Shown: positions 11,766 through 21,087, counted from the first letter of the stretch. The stretch is DNA of 21,282 bases from JBCCFW01 sp039029535 (GCA_039029535.1 JBCCFW010000137.1:1-21282); one strand, 5' to 3'. The notes: generated from the sequence alone by a model not told the origin. Made by a program: numbers and translations.

Positions 11766-12764
11766 GTGAGCTCACCGGAGACCACTGAGACGATGCGGGC
11801 CATGGTTCACGACGCCTATGGACCACTCGAGCTCCTCGAGCTTCGCGACGTCGAGAGACCTGCGCCCCGGGCCAATGAAGTCCTCGTTCGCGTGCAGGCC
11901 GTCGGGCTCCACGTGGGCGACTGCTACTGCGTCCGGGGGGCGCCTCTTGCCATGCGATCGGTCAGCGGGTGGTTGAGACCCAAGGTCGGCATCCCGGGTT
12001 TCGACGTGGCGGGGCGAGTGGAGGCCATCGGTCTCGACGCCACGGGCTTTGCCGTCGGTGACGAGGTCTTCGGCGCCAGCAGCCGGGCAGGGGGTTGTGC
12101 CGAGCTGGCCTGCCTGCGTCAGGACGAGCTCGCGCACCGCCCCGAAGCGCTCTCTCCCGAAGAGGCGGCCGCCCTGCCTACTTCGGGGCTGGCGGCGTTG
12201 CATGCACTGCGTGACGTGGCCCGGCTCCAGGCTGGTCAGCGACTCCTCGTCATCGGTGCCTCCGGAGGGGTGGGGACCTTCGCCGTGCAAGTCGCCAAGG
12301 CGTTCGGTGCCGAGGTGACCGGGGTCTGCAGCACGAGGAACGTGGAGCTCGTCCGTTCACTCGGTGCAGACCGCGTGATCGACTACACGCGAGAGGACTT
12401 CGCAGCAGAGGAGGGGCGTTGGGACGTCATCTTCGACAACGTGGAGAACCGCTCCCTGAGCGACTGCCGGCGTGCGCTCAGCTCGACCGGGCAGCTCATC
12501 CTCAACAGCGGCACGGGGGCGAGAGGGCTCGCGATGCTCGTTCGGCTCATCAAGCCTCTCGTCCTGTCACCCTTCGTGAGCCAGGATCTCCGCCGGTACC
12601 TGTCGGTGCCCTGTCAGGAGGACCTCGTCGCCCTCGTCGAGCTCTTCGAATCGGGCCAGCTCAGGCCGGTCGTCGAGAAGACGTACTCTCTTCACGAGAC
12701 CGCCGCGGCGCTCGCCCATCTCGAGACCGGACGCGCGCGTGGCAAGGTCGTCGTGACGACCTGA
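11766..12764 (+). CDS. Zinc-less MDR oxidoreductase, quinone reductase-like
   Basis: 332 residues from GTG 11766. It belongs to the medium-chain dehydrogenase/reductase superfamily. The N-terminal catalytic GroES-like domain starts MRAMVHDAYGPLELLELRDV and has the GIPGFDVAGRVEAIG motif. The Rossmann domain has VIGASGGVGTFAVQVAKAFG with the glycines at 164-170, followed by VTGVCSTRNVELVRSLGAD. The zinc ligands of alcohol dehydrogenases are absent, so a NADPH-dependent quinone or enone reductase role is more likely than alcohol oxidation; cd08267-type proteins look closest from memory. GTG 11766 has GGAG five bases upstream; ATG 11793 is an alternative nine codons later. Divergence from tetR suggests induction by a reactive or toxic small molecule. 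The substrate cannot be told from sequence. Confidence 0.88.
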   Translation: MSSPETTETMRAMVHDAYGPLELLELRDVERPAPRANEVLVRVQAVGLHVGDCYCVRGAPLAMRSVSGWLRPKVGIPGFDVAGRVEAIGLDATGFAVGDEVFGASSRAGGCAELACLRQDELAHRPEALSPEEAAALPTSGLAALHALRDVARLQAGQRLLVIGASGGVGTFAVQVAKAFGAEVTGVCSTRNVELVRSLGADRVIDYTREDFAAEEGRWDVIFDNVENRSLSDCRRALSSTGQLILNSGTGARGLAMLVRLIKPLVLSPFVSQDLRRYLSVPCQEDLVALVELFESGQLRPVVEKTYSLHETAAALAHLETGRARGKVVVTT

Positions 12765-12791
12765 GAACAGGAGGCGAATGCGCTCCGGGCT

Positions 12792-12953
12792 TCAGCGATG
12801 CCGGCGGTCGTCCATGGGAGGAGGCGTCAGCTCCTCGTCGTCTCCGGGCTCCTCGGCGACCCACTCCTGCACGGTGGACTGAGCGGCCTTGAACAGGGCG
12901 ACGCCGAGGCTGAACGCGAAGCCGTAGCCGACGGCACGAAGCAGGTAGGTCAT
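12792..12953 (-). CDS. Small 53-residue membrane-type protein, unknown function
   Basis: ATG at 12953 reads 53 codons to TGA at 12792-12794. The ribosome binding site is strong: GGAAGGAG about eight bases before the ATG. Residues 3-23 (YLLRAVGYGFAFSLGVALF) form a glycine-rich amphipathic or membrane helix. A polar stretch AAQSTVQEWV follows, then an acidic Pro-rich tail EEPGDDEELTPPPMDDRRHR. It is convergent with the oxidoreductase gene (27 nt between stops) and lies downstream of a terminator-like hairpin after the ABC permease gene, so it may have its own promoter or depend on read-through. I do not recognise the family. Good RBS, sensible membrane-then-acidic architecture and placement support a real gene. 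Confidence 0.6.
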   Translation of the reverse strand: MTYLLRAVGYGFAFSLGVALFKAAQSTVQEWVAEEPGDDEELTPPPMDDRRHR

Positions 12954-12981
12954 GTCCGAGTCTCCTTCCCCGAAACGATAG

Positions 12982-13010
12982 CAGGCCCCGTCCGGGGAGG
13001 ACGGGGCCTG
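12982..13010 (-). terminator. Terminator-like hairpin after the ABC permease gene
   Basis: A perfect 12-bp GC-rich stem, CAGGCCCCGTCC paired with GGACGGGGCCTG, encloses a 5-nt loop. It begins 16 nt after the permease stop at 13026. No good T-run follows on the minus strand (CTATCGTTTC), so termination may be partial or Rho-assisted. It lies between the permease and the small protein gene. Confidence 0.65.
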
Positions 13011-13025
13011 TCGAGTCGGCTTGGG

Positions 13026-14607
13026 TCAGTCTTCCTGCTGACGGACCGCCGCGGTGCCCACCGGCGCCTTGAGCCAGCGCCAGAGCTCACGGAGCTTCGG
13101 CGGCTTGCCGGTCATGAGGATGCCGATGCGGAAGACCTTGGCCGCCGCCCAGAACATCCCCGCGATGGCCAGGATGAGCAGGATCGAGGTGACGACGTAC
13201 TCCATCGTCGTCGGCGGACCCGCCGCCCGGTTCATCATGATGTACGGCGTGAACGGCGGGATGTAGGACAGCAGCTTGGCCACCGCGCCGTTGGGGTCCT
13301 GGCTCACCGGGACCAGCGCCGCCAGCGGCAGCATCATGATCATCATGATCGGCGTCATGAAGTTCTGCGCGTCCTTGAGGCTGTTGCAGGTCGAGCCGAG
13401 ACCCACCAGCAAGGCCGCGTAGAAGAGGTAGCCTGCCAGGAAGTAGAACACGAAGGACGACAGGTAGAGCGGGTCGCCCACCAGCACCGACAGGTCGAGG
13501 TCGGCGGGCATGTTCACGAACTTCGGTAACAGCTTCAACCCGACGACGAACACCAGCACCCACGAGCCGACCATGGTCAAGCCGGTGGCGGCGATGCCGA
13601 CGACCTTGCCGGCCATCAGCTCGAGCGGGGAGACCGAGGAGAGCAGCACCTCGATGATGCGGTTCGACTTCTCCTCGATGGTGTTGGTCAAGAGCATGTT
13701 CGCGATGCCCATGATCGCGATCCAGAGCACGTAGGTGAACACCGCCGGCGCGAACTGCCGGATGGAGTCCTGCGTCTTGACCTCTTCCTCCTCACCGCTC
13801 TCGTCGACCTGACGCTGGTCGAAGCGGAGCGACTCCTGGAGCTTGGCGGCGACGTCGGGATCGATGCCCTCGGCTTCGATGCGACGCTCGCGCACGACGT
13901 CGGTGGCCAGGCGGCTGAACCAGCGGCGGAGGTCGGGGTCGGTGAGGTTGTTGCTGACGTACTTGCAGCCGTCCGAGCCCGAGACGGGATCGCCCCCGAC
14001 GACGAAGTACGCGAACAGCCGTCCTTCATCCAGCTCCTGACGCCAGTGGGTCTCCGGGTCGGCGGCAGCCTCGGCCGGCAGCTCCTTCAGCTCGTAGCGC
14101 GACCCGACCAGTCCGCCGCCGATGTTGCCGGCATCCTCGGGATCGAGGTTGGCTCGCCAGAGCAGCATCTCGGTGGCCTGACGCGAGGCCTCGGCCCGCT
14201 GCTCGGGGGTGAGGGACGACGAGTCCGTCATGGCCGAGGTCGTCGACTGACCCTGAGCCGAGAGCGCCCGGGCCATGTCTCGCAGGCCGGTCTCGTCGGT
14301 GTCCTTCACGAGGGGAGCGAGCCCCTGGAGGGCCGAGGGCAGCTCGTCGAGGTCGTCCCGGGCGTCGACCGCCTTGACGTGACGGAGCACCTCGTGGAGG
14401 TCGTTCCAGGCCGCACGGTCCTCGATGGACTCGTGGAGCCAGCCGGACTCGTCCACCACCGCATAGCGTCGGACGTCCTTCGACTTCTCGAAGACGGCCG
14501 CGACGACGGTCATGATCGCGAAGATGGCAGGCATGGCGAGGATGCCCAGCCAGAAGGTCTTGGTGCGCGCGTTCTCGAGGAACTCGCGTCGGGCGACGAG
14601 AAGGGTC

Positions 14608-14615
<8 letters not shown>
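13026..14615 (-). CDS. ABC-2 type transporter permease, NatB-like
   Basis: 529 residues. An N-terminal membrane helix (about 19-42, TFWLGILAMPAIFAIMTVVA) is followed by a large extracytoplasmic domain (about 45-285), then a C-terminal bundle of about five or six helices from residue 290. Between the first two of these lies the ABC-2 hallmark NTIEEKSNRIIEVLLSSVSP, with ELMAGKVVG after it. This is the NatB/COG1668 layout (Na+ or other substrate efflux, or drug/lipid export). Start ATG 14615 (MRKTLLVARREF) is preferred over the ATG seven codons upstream: it has GGGAG nine bases before it and overlaps the ATPase stop by 8 nt (ATGCGTAA). It forms a transporter with the ATPase gene. Substrate unknown. 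A terminator-like hairpin follows the gene. Confidence 0.88.
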
Positions 14616-15513
<898 letters not shown>

Positions 15514-15528
15514 GCAGGTCTCCGAGGG

Positions 15529-15551
15529 GGCCGACGGCCTGGTCGTCGGTC
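15529..15551 (-). other. Weak stem-loop in the leader of the ABC ATPase gene
   Basis: GGCCGACG and CGTCGGTC can form an 8-bp stem with one G-U pair and a 7-nt loop, in the 78-nt gap between the glycosyltransferase stop (15592) and the ABC ATPase start (15513). No T-run follows. It could be a weak terminator or a chance fold in GC-rich DNA. Confidence 0.25.
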
Positions 15552-15591
15552 GGTCCGATGGTTGGGGAGTGCTTGTTCGTAGGAAGACGGG

Positions 15592-16809
15592 TCAGGGTTT
15601 CGAAGAGGTCCCGGACGTCACGTCGCGGCGGAGCCACCAGGACAGGGGCAGGAAGCCCTCGACCAGCTCCTTCCGCGAGAAGAAGTCCCCTCGCCAGCGG
15701 ATGCCGCCCTGCCGTAGCAGCGCAAGGGCGGAGTTCCAGAGGGTCACGAGGACGAAAACCTGCGACAGGGGCCAGAGCGCCGTCAAGAGAACACGACGGG
15801 CCGTGCTCACTCCGGGCAGCCCGTGGGCCCACCAGGAGGCCAGCCACCAGCCCAGGCCCGCCGCCAGCGCGACCGGCCGACCGGTGAACGCGAGCAGCGG
15901 GGGCAGGAAGCCGGCCAGCTTGCCCAGGGTCGCCAACACCAGCACGACCCAGGAGAACCGGATCCCCCAGAAGGCGTTCTTTTCCAGGCCGCGGATGGTC
16001 CCGAGGAGGCCCGGCTGCCAGTGGACCTTGGCCACCGAGTAGCCCTGCCGGACCTGTTGACGGTGACCGCTGCGGGCCAGGGCCCAGCCGAGGGCGACGT
16101 CGTCCCCGACCTGCAATCGCAGGAGCTCGTGACCGCCGATGCGGTCCAGGGCCTCGCGCCGCACGAGGTTGAAGGCGCCCACCCCGATCGGCCGGCCCTT
16201 CTCGACGTCGTGGTTGAACGGACGGCCGTCACCCGCGAGCTGGAGACCGTCCTGGAAGAGCGCCCAGGTCAGCGCTTCCTGGAGCAGGCCGTCGTGCTCG
16301 AGCTCGGGGAACACGGTCAGGTGATCGAGCCGCTCGCGCACCACGAGCTGGAGGGCCGAGCGCAGGCCCTCGGGCTGGAGGCGCACGTCGCCGTCGGTGA
16401 AGAGGACGTACTCGCCCGTCGCCTGCTCGGCGGCGCGGGCGAGCGCGTGGCACTTGCCGAGCCAGCCGTCGGGACGCTCGGTGAGATGGAGGACGGTGAG
16501 TCGGGGATCCTCGGTCGCCAAGCCGTCGAGACGCTCGCCGGTGTCGTCGCGGCTGCGGTCATTCACCGCGAGGACTTGACCTCCGGGGAGGTCGAGGGCG
16601 AGCCAGCTCCGAGCCGCGTCCTCGATCGCGGCACCCTCGTCGCGCGCGGCCGCCACGACGCTCACGGTAGGGAGGGCGTCGTCCGGAACGTCGGAGCCAG
16701 GTGGTGGGATCTCGACGAGGCCGCTGAGGATCCGGCGGAAACGCCCGGCCCAGACCAGGGTGGCGATCGCGAGGACCAGGGCGATCCAGTCGATGGTCGG
16801 GACGGTCAC
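15592..16809 (-). CDS. Membrane-associated family 2 glycosyltransferase
   Basis: 405 residues from GTG 16809. An N-terminal membrane helix (about 7-24) precedes a GT-A fold domain: VSVVAAARDEG (about 49-59), VNDRSRDDT (about 83-90), a WLGKCHAL motif, and the metal-binding TDGDV with D139/D141. Later HELLRLQVGDDVALGWALAR supplies the catalytic acidic region. Three or four helices form the C-terminus (about 270-375). The helix-GT2-helices layout and the GWLGK motif resemble HpnB/CrtQ-type lipid-linked glycosyltransferases, which transfer sugars to membrane lipids; the acceptor is not visible. GTG 16809 lies 4 nt after the dapF stop, though with a weak ribosome binding site. Longer in-frame starts up to 16902 would run into dapF. 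It is the last gene of the xerC-hslVU-dapF cluster. Confidence 0.87.
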   Translation of the reverse strand: MTVPTIDWIALVLAIATLVWAGRFRRILSGLVEIPPPGSDVPDDALPTVSVVAAARDEGAAIEDAARSWLALDLPGGQVLAVNDRSRDDTGERLDGLATEDPRLTVLHLTERPDGWLGKCHALARAAEQATGEYVLFTDGDVRLQPEGLRSALQLVVRERLDHLTVFPELEHDGLLQEALTWALFQDGLQLAGDGRPFNHDVEKGRPIGVGAFNLVRREALDRIGGHELLRLQVGDDVALGWALARSGHRQQVRQGYSVAKVHWQPGLLGTIRGLEKNAFWGIRFSWVVLVLATLGKLAGFLPPLLAFTGRPVALAAGLGWWLASWWAHGLPGVSTARRVLLTALWPLSQVFVLVTLWNSALALLRQGGIRWRGDFFSRKELVEGFLPLSWWLRRDVTSGTSSKP

Positions 16810-16813
16810 GACA

Positions 16814-17698
16814 TCACTCGAAGTCGAGCGCCTCGGCGTGAAGCCGGGCCGTCGCGACCAGCCGTGCGTCGCCCACCAGGGCCAGCCCGGTGAGTCGCCC
16901 ACCCTCGAGCGTCAGTCGGACCTCGGTCGGCACCGACGAGCCGGTACGGCAGGTCACCGAGCGCTCGCCGTCGCCGACGAGGAGACCCGCGCGCTGCGCC
17001 AGGGACCAGGCGACCGTCGCGCAGCCGGTGCCGCTGGAGAGCGTCTCGCCCTCGACGCCGCGCTCCCACGTCCGGACCCGATGCGGTGGCTCGCCTCCCG
17101 CCTCGTAGAAGGAGACGTTGGCGCCATCGGGAAGGCTGGGGTGATGCCGGAGGGGCGGCGCCACGGCCGGCAGGTCGAGCGCGTCGACGTCGTCGACCGG
17201 CACCGCCAGGCAGGGCACGCCGGGCAGGGCGAAGTCGGCGGAGACCGGCGCTCGGCCCTCGACCTCCAGCTCGAGCCCGGGGCGAAGCTCCTCGGGTGCG
17301 GCCATCTCGACCAGCACGCGGGCGCGGCCGTCATCGTCGGTCCAGACTCGACCCGTGCAGGGACCCACGTCGGTCGCGAGACGGTGGGTGCCGTCGTCGT
17401 CGTCCGACAGGCAGCTCAGGGCGCGGAGGGCGCAGCGAGCGCCGTTGCCTGAGAACGCGGCGCGGCCGCCGTCGGCGTTCCACAGAGTGAAGCGGGCGTC
17501 TGCGTCCTCGGCGGGACCCAGCTCGATGAGACCGTCGGCGCCGAAGCCGAGTCGACGCGTGCAGGCCCGGCGGACCTGCTCACTCGTCAGGTTCGACGGA
17601 GTCTCGCGACCGTCGAGCACCAGGAAGTCGTTGCCACCGGCCGAGAGCTTGAGAACGTCCCAGCCGGCGGCGGAGGAGTTGTCGGGCTCAGCCGTCAC
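16814..17698 (-). CDS. dapF: Diaminopimelate epimerase, second catalytic Cys replaced by Ser
   Basis: 294 residues. DapF converts LL- to meso-diaminopimelate for lysine and peptidoglycan synthesis in the cytoplasm. Family motifs: SAGGNDFLVLDG near the start, GFGADGLI, SGNGARC with catalytic C89, and the late WERGVEGETLSSGTG. In the standard enzyme the second motif is ACGTG or ACGSG, with Cys as the second acid/base; here the aligned residue is S222. A Cys occurs four residues later (C226) but at a different position. Length is normal (about 275-295). Start GTG 17698 lies 4 nt after the lipoprotein stop. Whether it epimerises DAP or a related substrate, or works with Ser, is open. The best family fit is DapF, as other DapF-like racemases share the fold. 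Confidence 0.88.
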   Translation of the reverse strand: MTAEPDNSSAAGWDVLKLSAGGNDFLVLDGRETPSNLTSEQVRRACTRRLGFGADGLIELGPAEDADARFTLWNADGGRAAFSGNGARCALRALSCLSDDDDGTHRLATDVGPCTGRVWTDDDGRARVLVEMAAPEELRPGLELEVEGRAPVSADFALPGVPCLAVPVDDVDALDLPAVAPPLRHHPSLPDGANVSFYEAGGEPPHRVRTWERGVEGETLSSGTGCATVAWSLAQRAGLLVGDGERSVTCRTGSSVPTEVRLTLEGGRLTGLALVGDARLVATARLHAEALDFE

Positions 17699-17702
17699 GT
17701 TC

Positions 17703-18854
17703 TCAAGGACCCGTGGACGCCAGCGAGGCCGGCGCGCAGCGCTCGCTCTCGTTCGGCGGGGTCGCTCCGTCGTAGGCGCTCACCGCGTACTCGACGGTGT
17801 CGCCGCCGGAGCTCGGATCCCGGAACGTCGCGGCGCGGATGATGCCGCTGTCCAGTCGCTCCCAGGCGCCGCCCTTCTCGCGTCGGTAGACCCCGTAGCC
17901 GGCGAGGTCGGGCTCGGTGTTGGGGTTCCAGATGAGGATGGCCACGCCGTCGCCCTCGCGGATGATGCGTAGGCCGGTCGGGACGGTCGGCGGGAAGACG
18001 TCGCGGAAGCTCTCGGCCACCTCGAGCGTGAGCTCGCTGCTCAAGGGACCGGACTCCGAATCGGCGATGGTCGCCACGCGGTACCTGTACGTGCGTCCGA
18101 TGGCGACGTCGCTGTCGGCGAAGGGCGGTGCGGGCAGGCCCGCGCCCGAGACTGGCTCGGGATCGAAGGGGCCGTCGTCGATGGCGCGGTAGACCGCGTA
18201 GGTCACCGGCAGGGGCGTCGGCTCCGCTCCCTCCTCGACGGGCTCGACCATGGGCAGCTCCGGCGCGTCCCAGGTGAGGAGGAGGACGCCCTCGGTCATC
18301 TCGAGCCGGGGGGCGATGGGCGGCGGTGGCGGCGCGAGGGCCGTGATGCGCTCGACGTTGGAGAGCGTGCCACGGCCTCGCAAGTTGGTCTTGAGCACGA
18401 TGGCGTACTCGTAGCCGCCTTCGGGAAGCTCCGTGGGAAGCGGCGCGACCATCTCGGGTGTCGGGCCGGCGAGGAGGACGAAGAGACCCTCGCCGGTGAT
18501 CTCGTCGACGAGCTCGGCGCCGTCGACGAAGCCGCCTCGCTCGATGTCCTCCGGGCTCTCGCGGACGCGTCCCTCCTCATCGACGACGAGCGCGCGACGC
18601 CAGAGCTGGATCGCGTGCGTGATGTAGTCGATCTCGGACTGGTCGGGGCGACGAGGCAGGGAGAAGGTGGCCCGGTGCTCGCGTCCGACCTGACGCAGCT
18701 CGAGGTCGGCGATGCGCGGGACCGAGCCTTCGAGCGGAGGAAGCGGAGGCCCCCGTCGTCCACAGCCGAGGGCGAGCAGGACGGTGGCCAGCGCGAGGAG
18801 CGCGAGAATGGTGCGACGCCCGCGTGGACGCCGACGGGGGCCGGAGCTGATCAC
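17703..18854 (-). CDS. Fibronectin type III-containing lipoprotein
   Basis: 383 residues. An Arg-rich n-region (RRRPRGRR), a hydrophobic core TILALLALATVLLALG and the lipobox LALG-C31 mark a lipoprotein signal peptide. Mature protein starts CGRRGPPLPP, like the CGxKGPLxxP start of LptM/YifL-type and deltaproteobacterial Fn3 lipoproteins. Two Fn3-like domains follow (about 165-260 and 270-375), with LLLTWDAPE, YRYRVATIAD and VEYAVSAYD beta-strand motifs. The first 130 mature residues form another domain including LELRQVGREHRATFSL. GTG 18854 overlaps the hslU stop (GTGA), so the genes are coupled. It is probably anchored in a membrane facing the periplasm. The partner is unknown; location next to dapF matches the habit of such lipoprotein genes beside lysine/arginine genes in GC-rich bacteria (from memory). 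Confidence 0.82.
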   Translation of the reverse strand: MISSGPRRRPRGRRTILALLALATVLLALGCGRRGPPLPPLEGSVPRIADLELRQVGREHRATFSLPRRPDQSEIDYITHAIQLWRRALVVDEEGRVRESPEDIERGGFVDGAELVDEITGEGLFVLLAGPTPEMVAPLPTELPEGGYEYAIVLKTNLRGRGTLSNVERITALAPPPPPIAPRLEMTEGVLLLTWDAPELPMVEPVEEGAEPTPLPVTYAVYRAIDDGPFDPEPVSGAGLPAPPFADSDVAIGRTYRYRVATIADSESGPLSSELTLEVAESFRDVFPPTVPTGLRIIREGDGVAILIWNPNTEPDLAGYGVYRREKGGAWERLDSGIIRAATFRDPSSGGDTVEYAVSAYDGATPPNESERCAPASLASTGP

Positions 18855-20242
18855 AGCACGTACCTCGAGTGGTCCTCGTTGGAGACGATGCTCCCGAGCT
18901 TCTCGTGGACGAGGGCGGCGTCGATCTCCACGTGCTCACCCGCCTGTTGGTCGGCGGTGAACGAGAGATCTTCGATGAGCTTCTCGAGCATGGCGTGGAG
19001 CCGCCGCGCGCCGATGTCTTCGGTCGTCGAGTTCAGCTTGACCGCGTAGTCGGCGAGGATCTCGAGGGCCTCGTCCTGGAAGCTGAGCGCGACGCCTTCG
19101 GTGGCCAGCAGGGCCTTGGTCTGCTGCGTGAGCGAGGCGGCCGGCTCCTTCAGGATGCGGAGCAGCTCGTCCTTGCCGAGGCTGGTGAGCTCGACGCGGA
19201 CGGGGAAGCGACCCTGGAGCTCGGGGATGAGGTCGGACGGCTTGCTGACGTGGAAGGCGCCGGCGGCGATGAAGAGGACGTGGTCGGTGCGGACGGTGCC
19301 CCACTTCGTCTGGACCGTGCAGCCCTCGACGATGGGGAGCAAGTCCCGCTGCACGCCCTCACGCGACACGTCGGGGCCCCGCGCGCCTTCGCGGCCGGCG
19401 ACCTTGTCGATCTCGTCGAGGAAGACGATGCCGCTGCTCTCGGCGCGCTCGCAGGCCTCGCGGTTGACGGCGTCCTCGTCGAGGCGGCCGGCCAACTCGT
19501 CTTCGAGGAGGAGCTCGCGCGCCTGACCGACGGTGGTCTTGCGTCGCTCGGGACCCCGACCGCCGAAGGCCTTGCCGAGGGCGCCCGGCAGGTTGAACTC
19601 GACGGGCTCCATCCCCTGGCCCTGGAAGATGGAGATGCCCGGCGGCTTCTGGTTGCTGAGCTCGATCTCGACCTGACGATCGTCGAGCTCGCCGGCCCGA
19701 AGCTGGGGAAGGAGCTCCTGACGTCGTTCCTTCACCGACTCGGGAGCCTCGCCCGGGGTCAGCGGTGCGAGGACTTCCAGTAGCCGTCGCTCGGCGGCCT
19801 CGCTCGCCGACTCTCGGCTCTTGGCCTCCTGCTCCTCTTGCACGAGCTGCACGGCGCGGGCGACGAGGTCCCGGACGAGGGACTCGACGTCACGGCCGAC
19901 GTAGCCGACCTCGGTGAACTTGCTCGCCTCCACCTTCACGAAGGGCGAGGCGGTGAGCTTGGCGAGTCGACGCGCCAGCTCCGTCTTGCCGACGCCGGTG
20001 GGCCCGATGAGGAGGAGGTTGCGCGGGGTGATCTCGTCACGAAGCTCGCTGCCGACCGACTGTCGGCGGAGTCGCGAGCGCAGCGCCAGGGCCAGCGCGC
20101 GCTTGGCGGCTCCCTGGCCGACGACATGACGGTCGAGCTCGGCGACGACCTCGGCGGGAGTGAGCGCGTCGGCGGGGACCGTTCGAGAAGGAGCTGCCGG
20201 CGGTGCATCGGGATCGGTGGCTCCCGGCATGTAGTGAACCAT
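18851..20242 (-). CDS. hslU: HslU, ATPase subunit of the HslUV protease
   Basis: 463 residues. AAA+ unfoldase that feeds substrates to HslV in the cytoplasm. Visible: the N-terminal LTPAEVVAELDRHVVGQGAAKRAL helix, Walker A GPTGVGKT (80-87), the pore loop GYVG (113-116), a variable I domain (about 125-250), Walker B IVFLDE (272-277), the arginine-finger region ELQGRFPVRVEL with R345, sensor 2 in GARRLH (411-416) and the conserved end SRYVL that docks into HslV. Length is slightly over the usual 440-460 because of a Pro/Ala-rich N-terminal tail. ATG 20242 overlaps the hslV stop as TGATG, with GGAG five bases upstream; M5 (20230) is an alternative. Its own stop overlaps the lipoprotein GTG. Confidence 0.97.
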   Translation of the reverse strand: MVHYMPGATDPDAPPAAPSRTVPADALTPAEVVAELDRHVVGQGAAKRALALALRSRLRRQSVGSELRDEITPRNLLLIGPTGVGKTELARRLAKLTASPFVKVEASKFTEVGYVGRDVESLVRDLVARAVQLVQEEQEAKSRESASEAAERRLLEVLAPLTPGEAPESVKERRQELLPQLRAGELDDRQVEIELSNQKPPGISIFQGQGMEPVEFNLPGALGKAFGGRGPERRKTTVGQARELLLEDELAGRLDEDAVNREACERAESSGIVFLDEIDKVAGREGARGPDVSREGVQRDLLPIVEGCTVQTKWGTVRTDHVLFIAAGAFHVSKPSDLIPELQGRFPVRVELTSLGKDELLRILKEPAASLTQQTKALLATEGVALSFQDEALEILADYAVKLNSTTEDIGARRLHAMLEKLIEDLSFTADQQAGEHVEIDAALVHEKLGSIVSNEDHSRYVL

Positions 20243-20859
20243 CAGGACTCCGGCGAGCTCGTGCGGTCGAGGACCTCCACGTGCACGTTGTCGTTGGTGT
20301 AGATGTCGATGCTGCCGGCGATGCCGAGGGCCTCGCGGGCGATCTCCTCGGCGCCCAGGCTCGAGTGCCGCGCGAGCGCCCGCGCAGCGGCGAGAGCCGG
20401 CGCTGACCCCGAGCCGATGGAGACGAGGCCGTCGTCGGGCTCGATGAGGTCGCCGGTACCGGAGATGAGCAGGGTCGACTCGAGGTCGGCCACGAGGAGC
20501 ATGGCCTCGAGCTGTCGGAGGGCGCGGTCGGTACGCCAGTCCGAGGCGAGCTCGACGGCCGCGCGCAGGAGCTGACCGGAGTGCTGTTCGAGCTTCCCCT
20601 CGAAGCGCTCGAAGAGGGCGAACGAGTCGGCGGCCGAGCCCGCGAAGCCAGCGAGAACCTTGCCGTGATGAAGGCGGCGGACCTTGCGGGCGCCGGCTTT
20701 CATGACCGTCTGGCCGAGGGTGACTTGACCGTCACCGGCGACGACGACCGAGCGCTCGTCGCGGACCGCGAGGATGGTGGTCGCCCGGAGCGCGAAGGGG
20801 CCGCGAGGGCCACCGGGCTCGGACGGGGAACTGGCTTCTGAGGAGACGGAAGAGGTCAC
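20242..20859 (-). CDS. hslV: HslV, peptidase subunit of HslUV, with long N-terminal extension
   Basis: 205 residues. Threonine protease of the HslUV (ClpYQ) complex. Motifs: TTILAVR (mature start), VVVAGDGQVTLGQTVMK, ARKVRRLHHGKVLAGFAGSAADSFALFERFE, DWRTDRALR, GSGSAPALAAARAL and IYTNDNVHVE. The catalytic Thr is predicted at residue 27, so 26 residues rich in Ser, Pro, Glu and Gly precede it, against one to a few in most HslV proteins. Between GTG 20859 and the catalytic Thr there is no in-frame ATG, GTG or TTG, so the extension appears real. It must be cleaved for activity by family logic. A weak promoter-like TACAGT lies just upstream. xerC is 228 nt upstream, hslU overlaps downstream. Confidence 0.95.
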   Translation of the reverse strand: MTSSVSSEASSPSEPGGPRGPFALRATTILAVRDERSVVVAGDGQVTLGQTVMKAGARKVRRLHHGKVLAGFAGSAADSFALFERFEGKLEQHSGQLLRAAVELASDWRTDRALRQLEAMLLVADLESTLLISGTGDLIEPDDGLVSIGSGSAPALAAARALARHSSLGAEEIAREALGIAGSIDIYTNDNVHVEVLDRTSSPES

Positions 20860-21087
20860 GGCTCGACTGTAGCAGGTCGGTCCCGTGATTCAGGAGCCCG
20901 TGCCGTGGGCGCGGCGGCTGCTGGTAGTTCCCACCCAGAACGTCTGCCTCGCGACTTCATCCCGCCTGGCACGCCATCTCGCAGACCTCCTCAATCGCCG
21001 TGGACACCCGGCTACGACTCTCTCGTCGGCCAGCGATCTGACGCACCAGTCGGGCGAATCCTGGCGGACCGACTTTCCGGATGGGAA
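20860..21087. other. 228-nt gap between xerC and hslV; possible hslV promoter
   Basis: I see no gene here; a 77-codon plus-strand frame at 20885-21118 runs into the xerC coding region, is backed by no family motif, and is likely chance. On the minus strand TACAGT (20871-20866) could be a -10 box, with a weak CTGAAT (20893-20888) 16 nt above it. The -10 ends only 6 nt before the hslV GTG, so a transcript from it would be leaderless or nearly so. No terminator or repeat was seen. Confidence 0.25.

Noticed and set aside
11629..11826. 66-residue N-terminal extension of the TetR protein
   Set aside because: It would span the palindrome and the start of the divergent gene; the GTG at 11628 with AGGTGG upstream gives the normal TetR length.
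13321..13350. Short repeated ATCAT-type run
   Set aside because: It encodes consecutive Met/Ile codons (MMIMM) in a permease membrane helix, not a regulatory repeat.
18869..19783. 304-codon plus-strand frame opposite hslU
   Set aside because: Antisense shadow of a highly conserved AAA+ gene.
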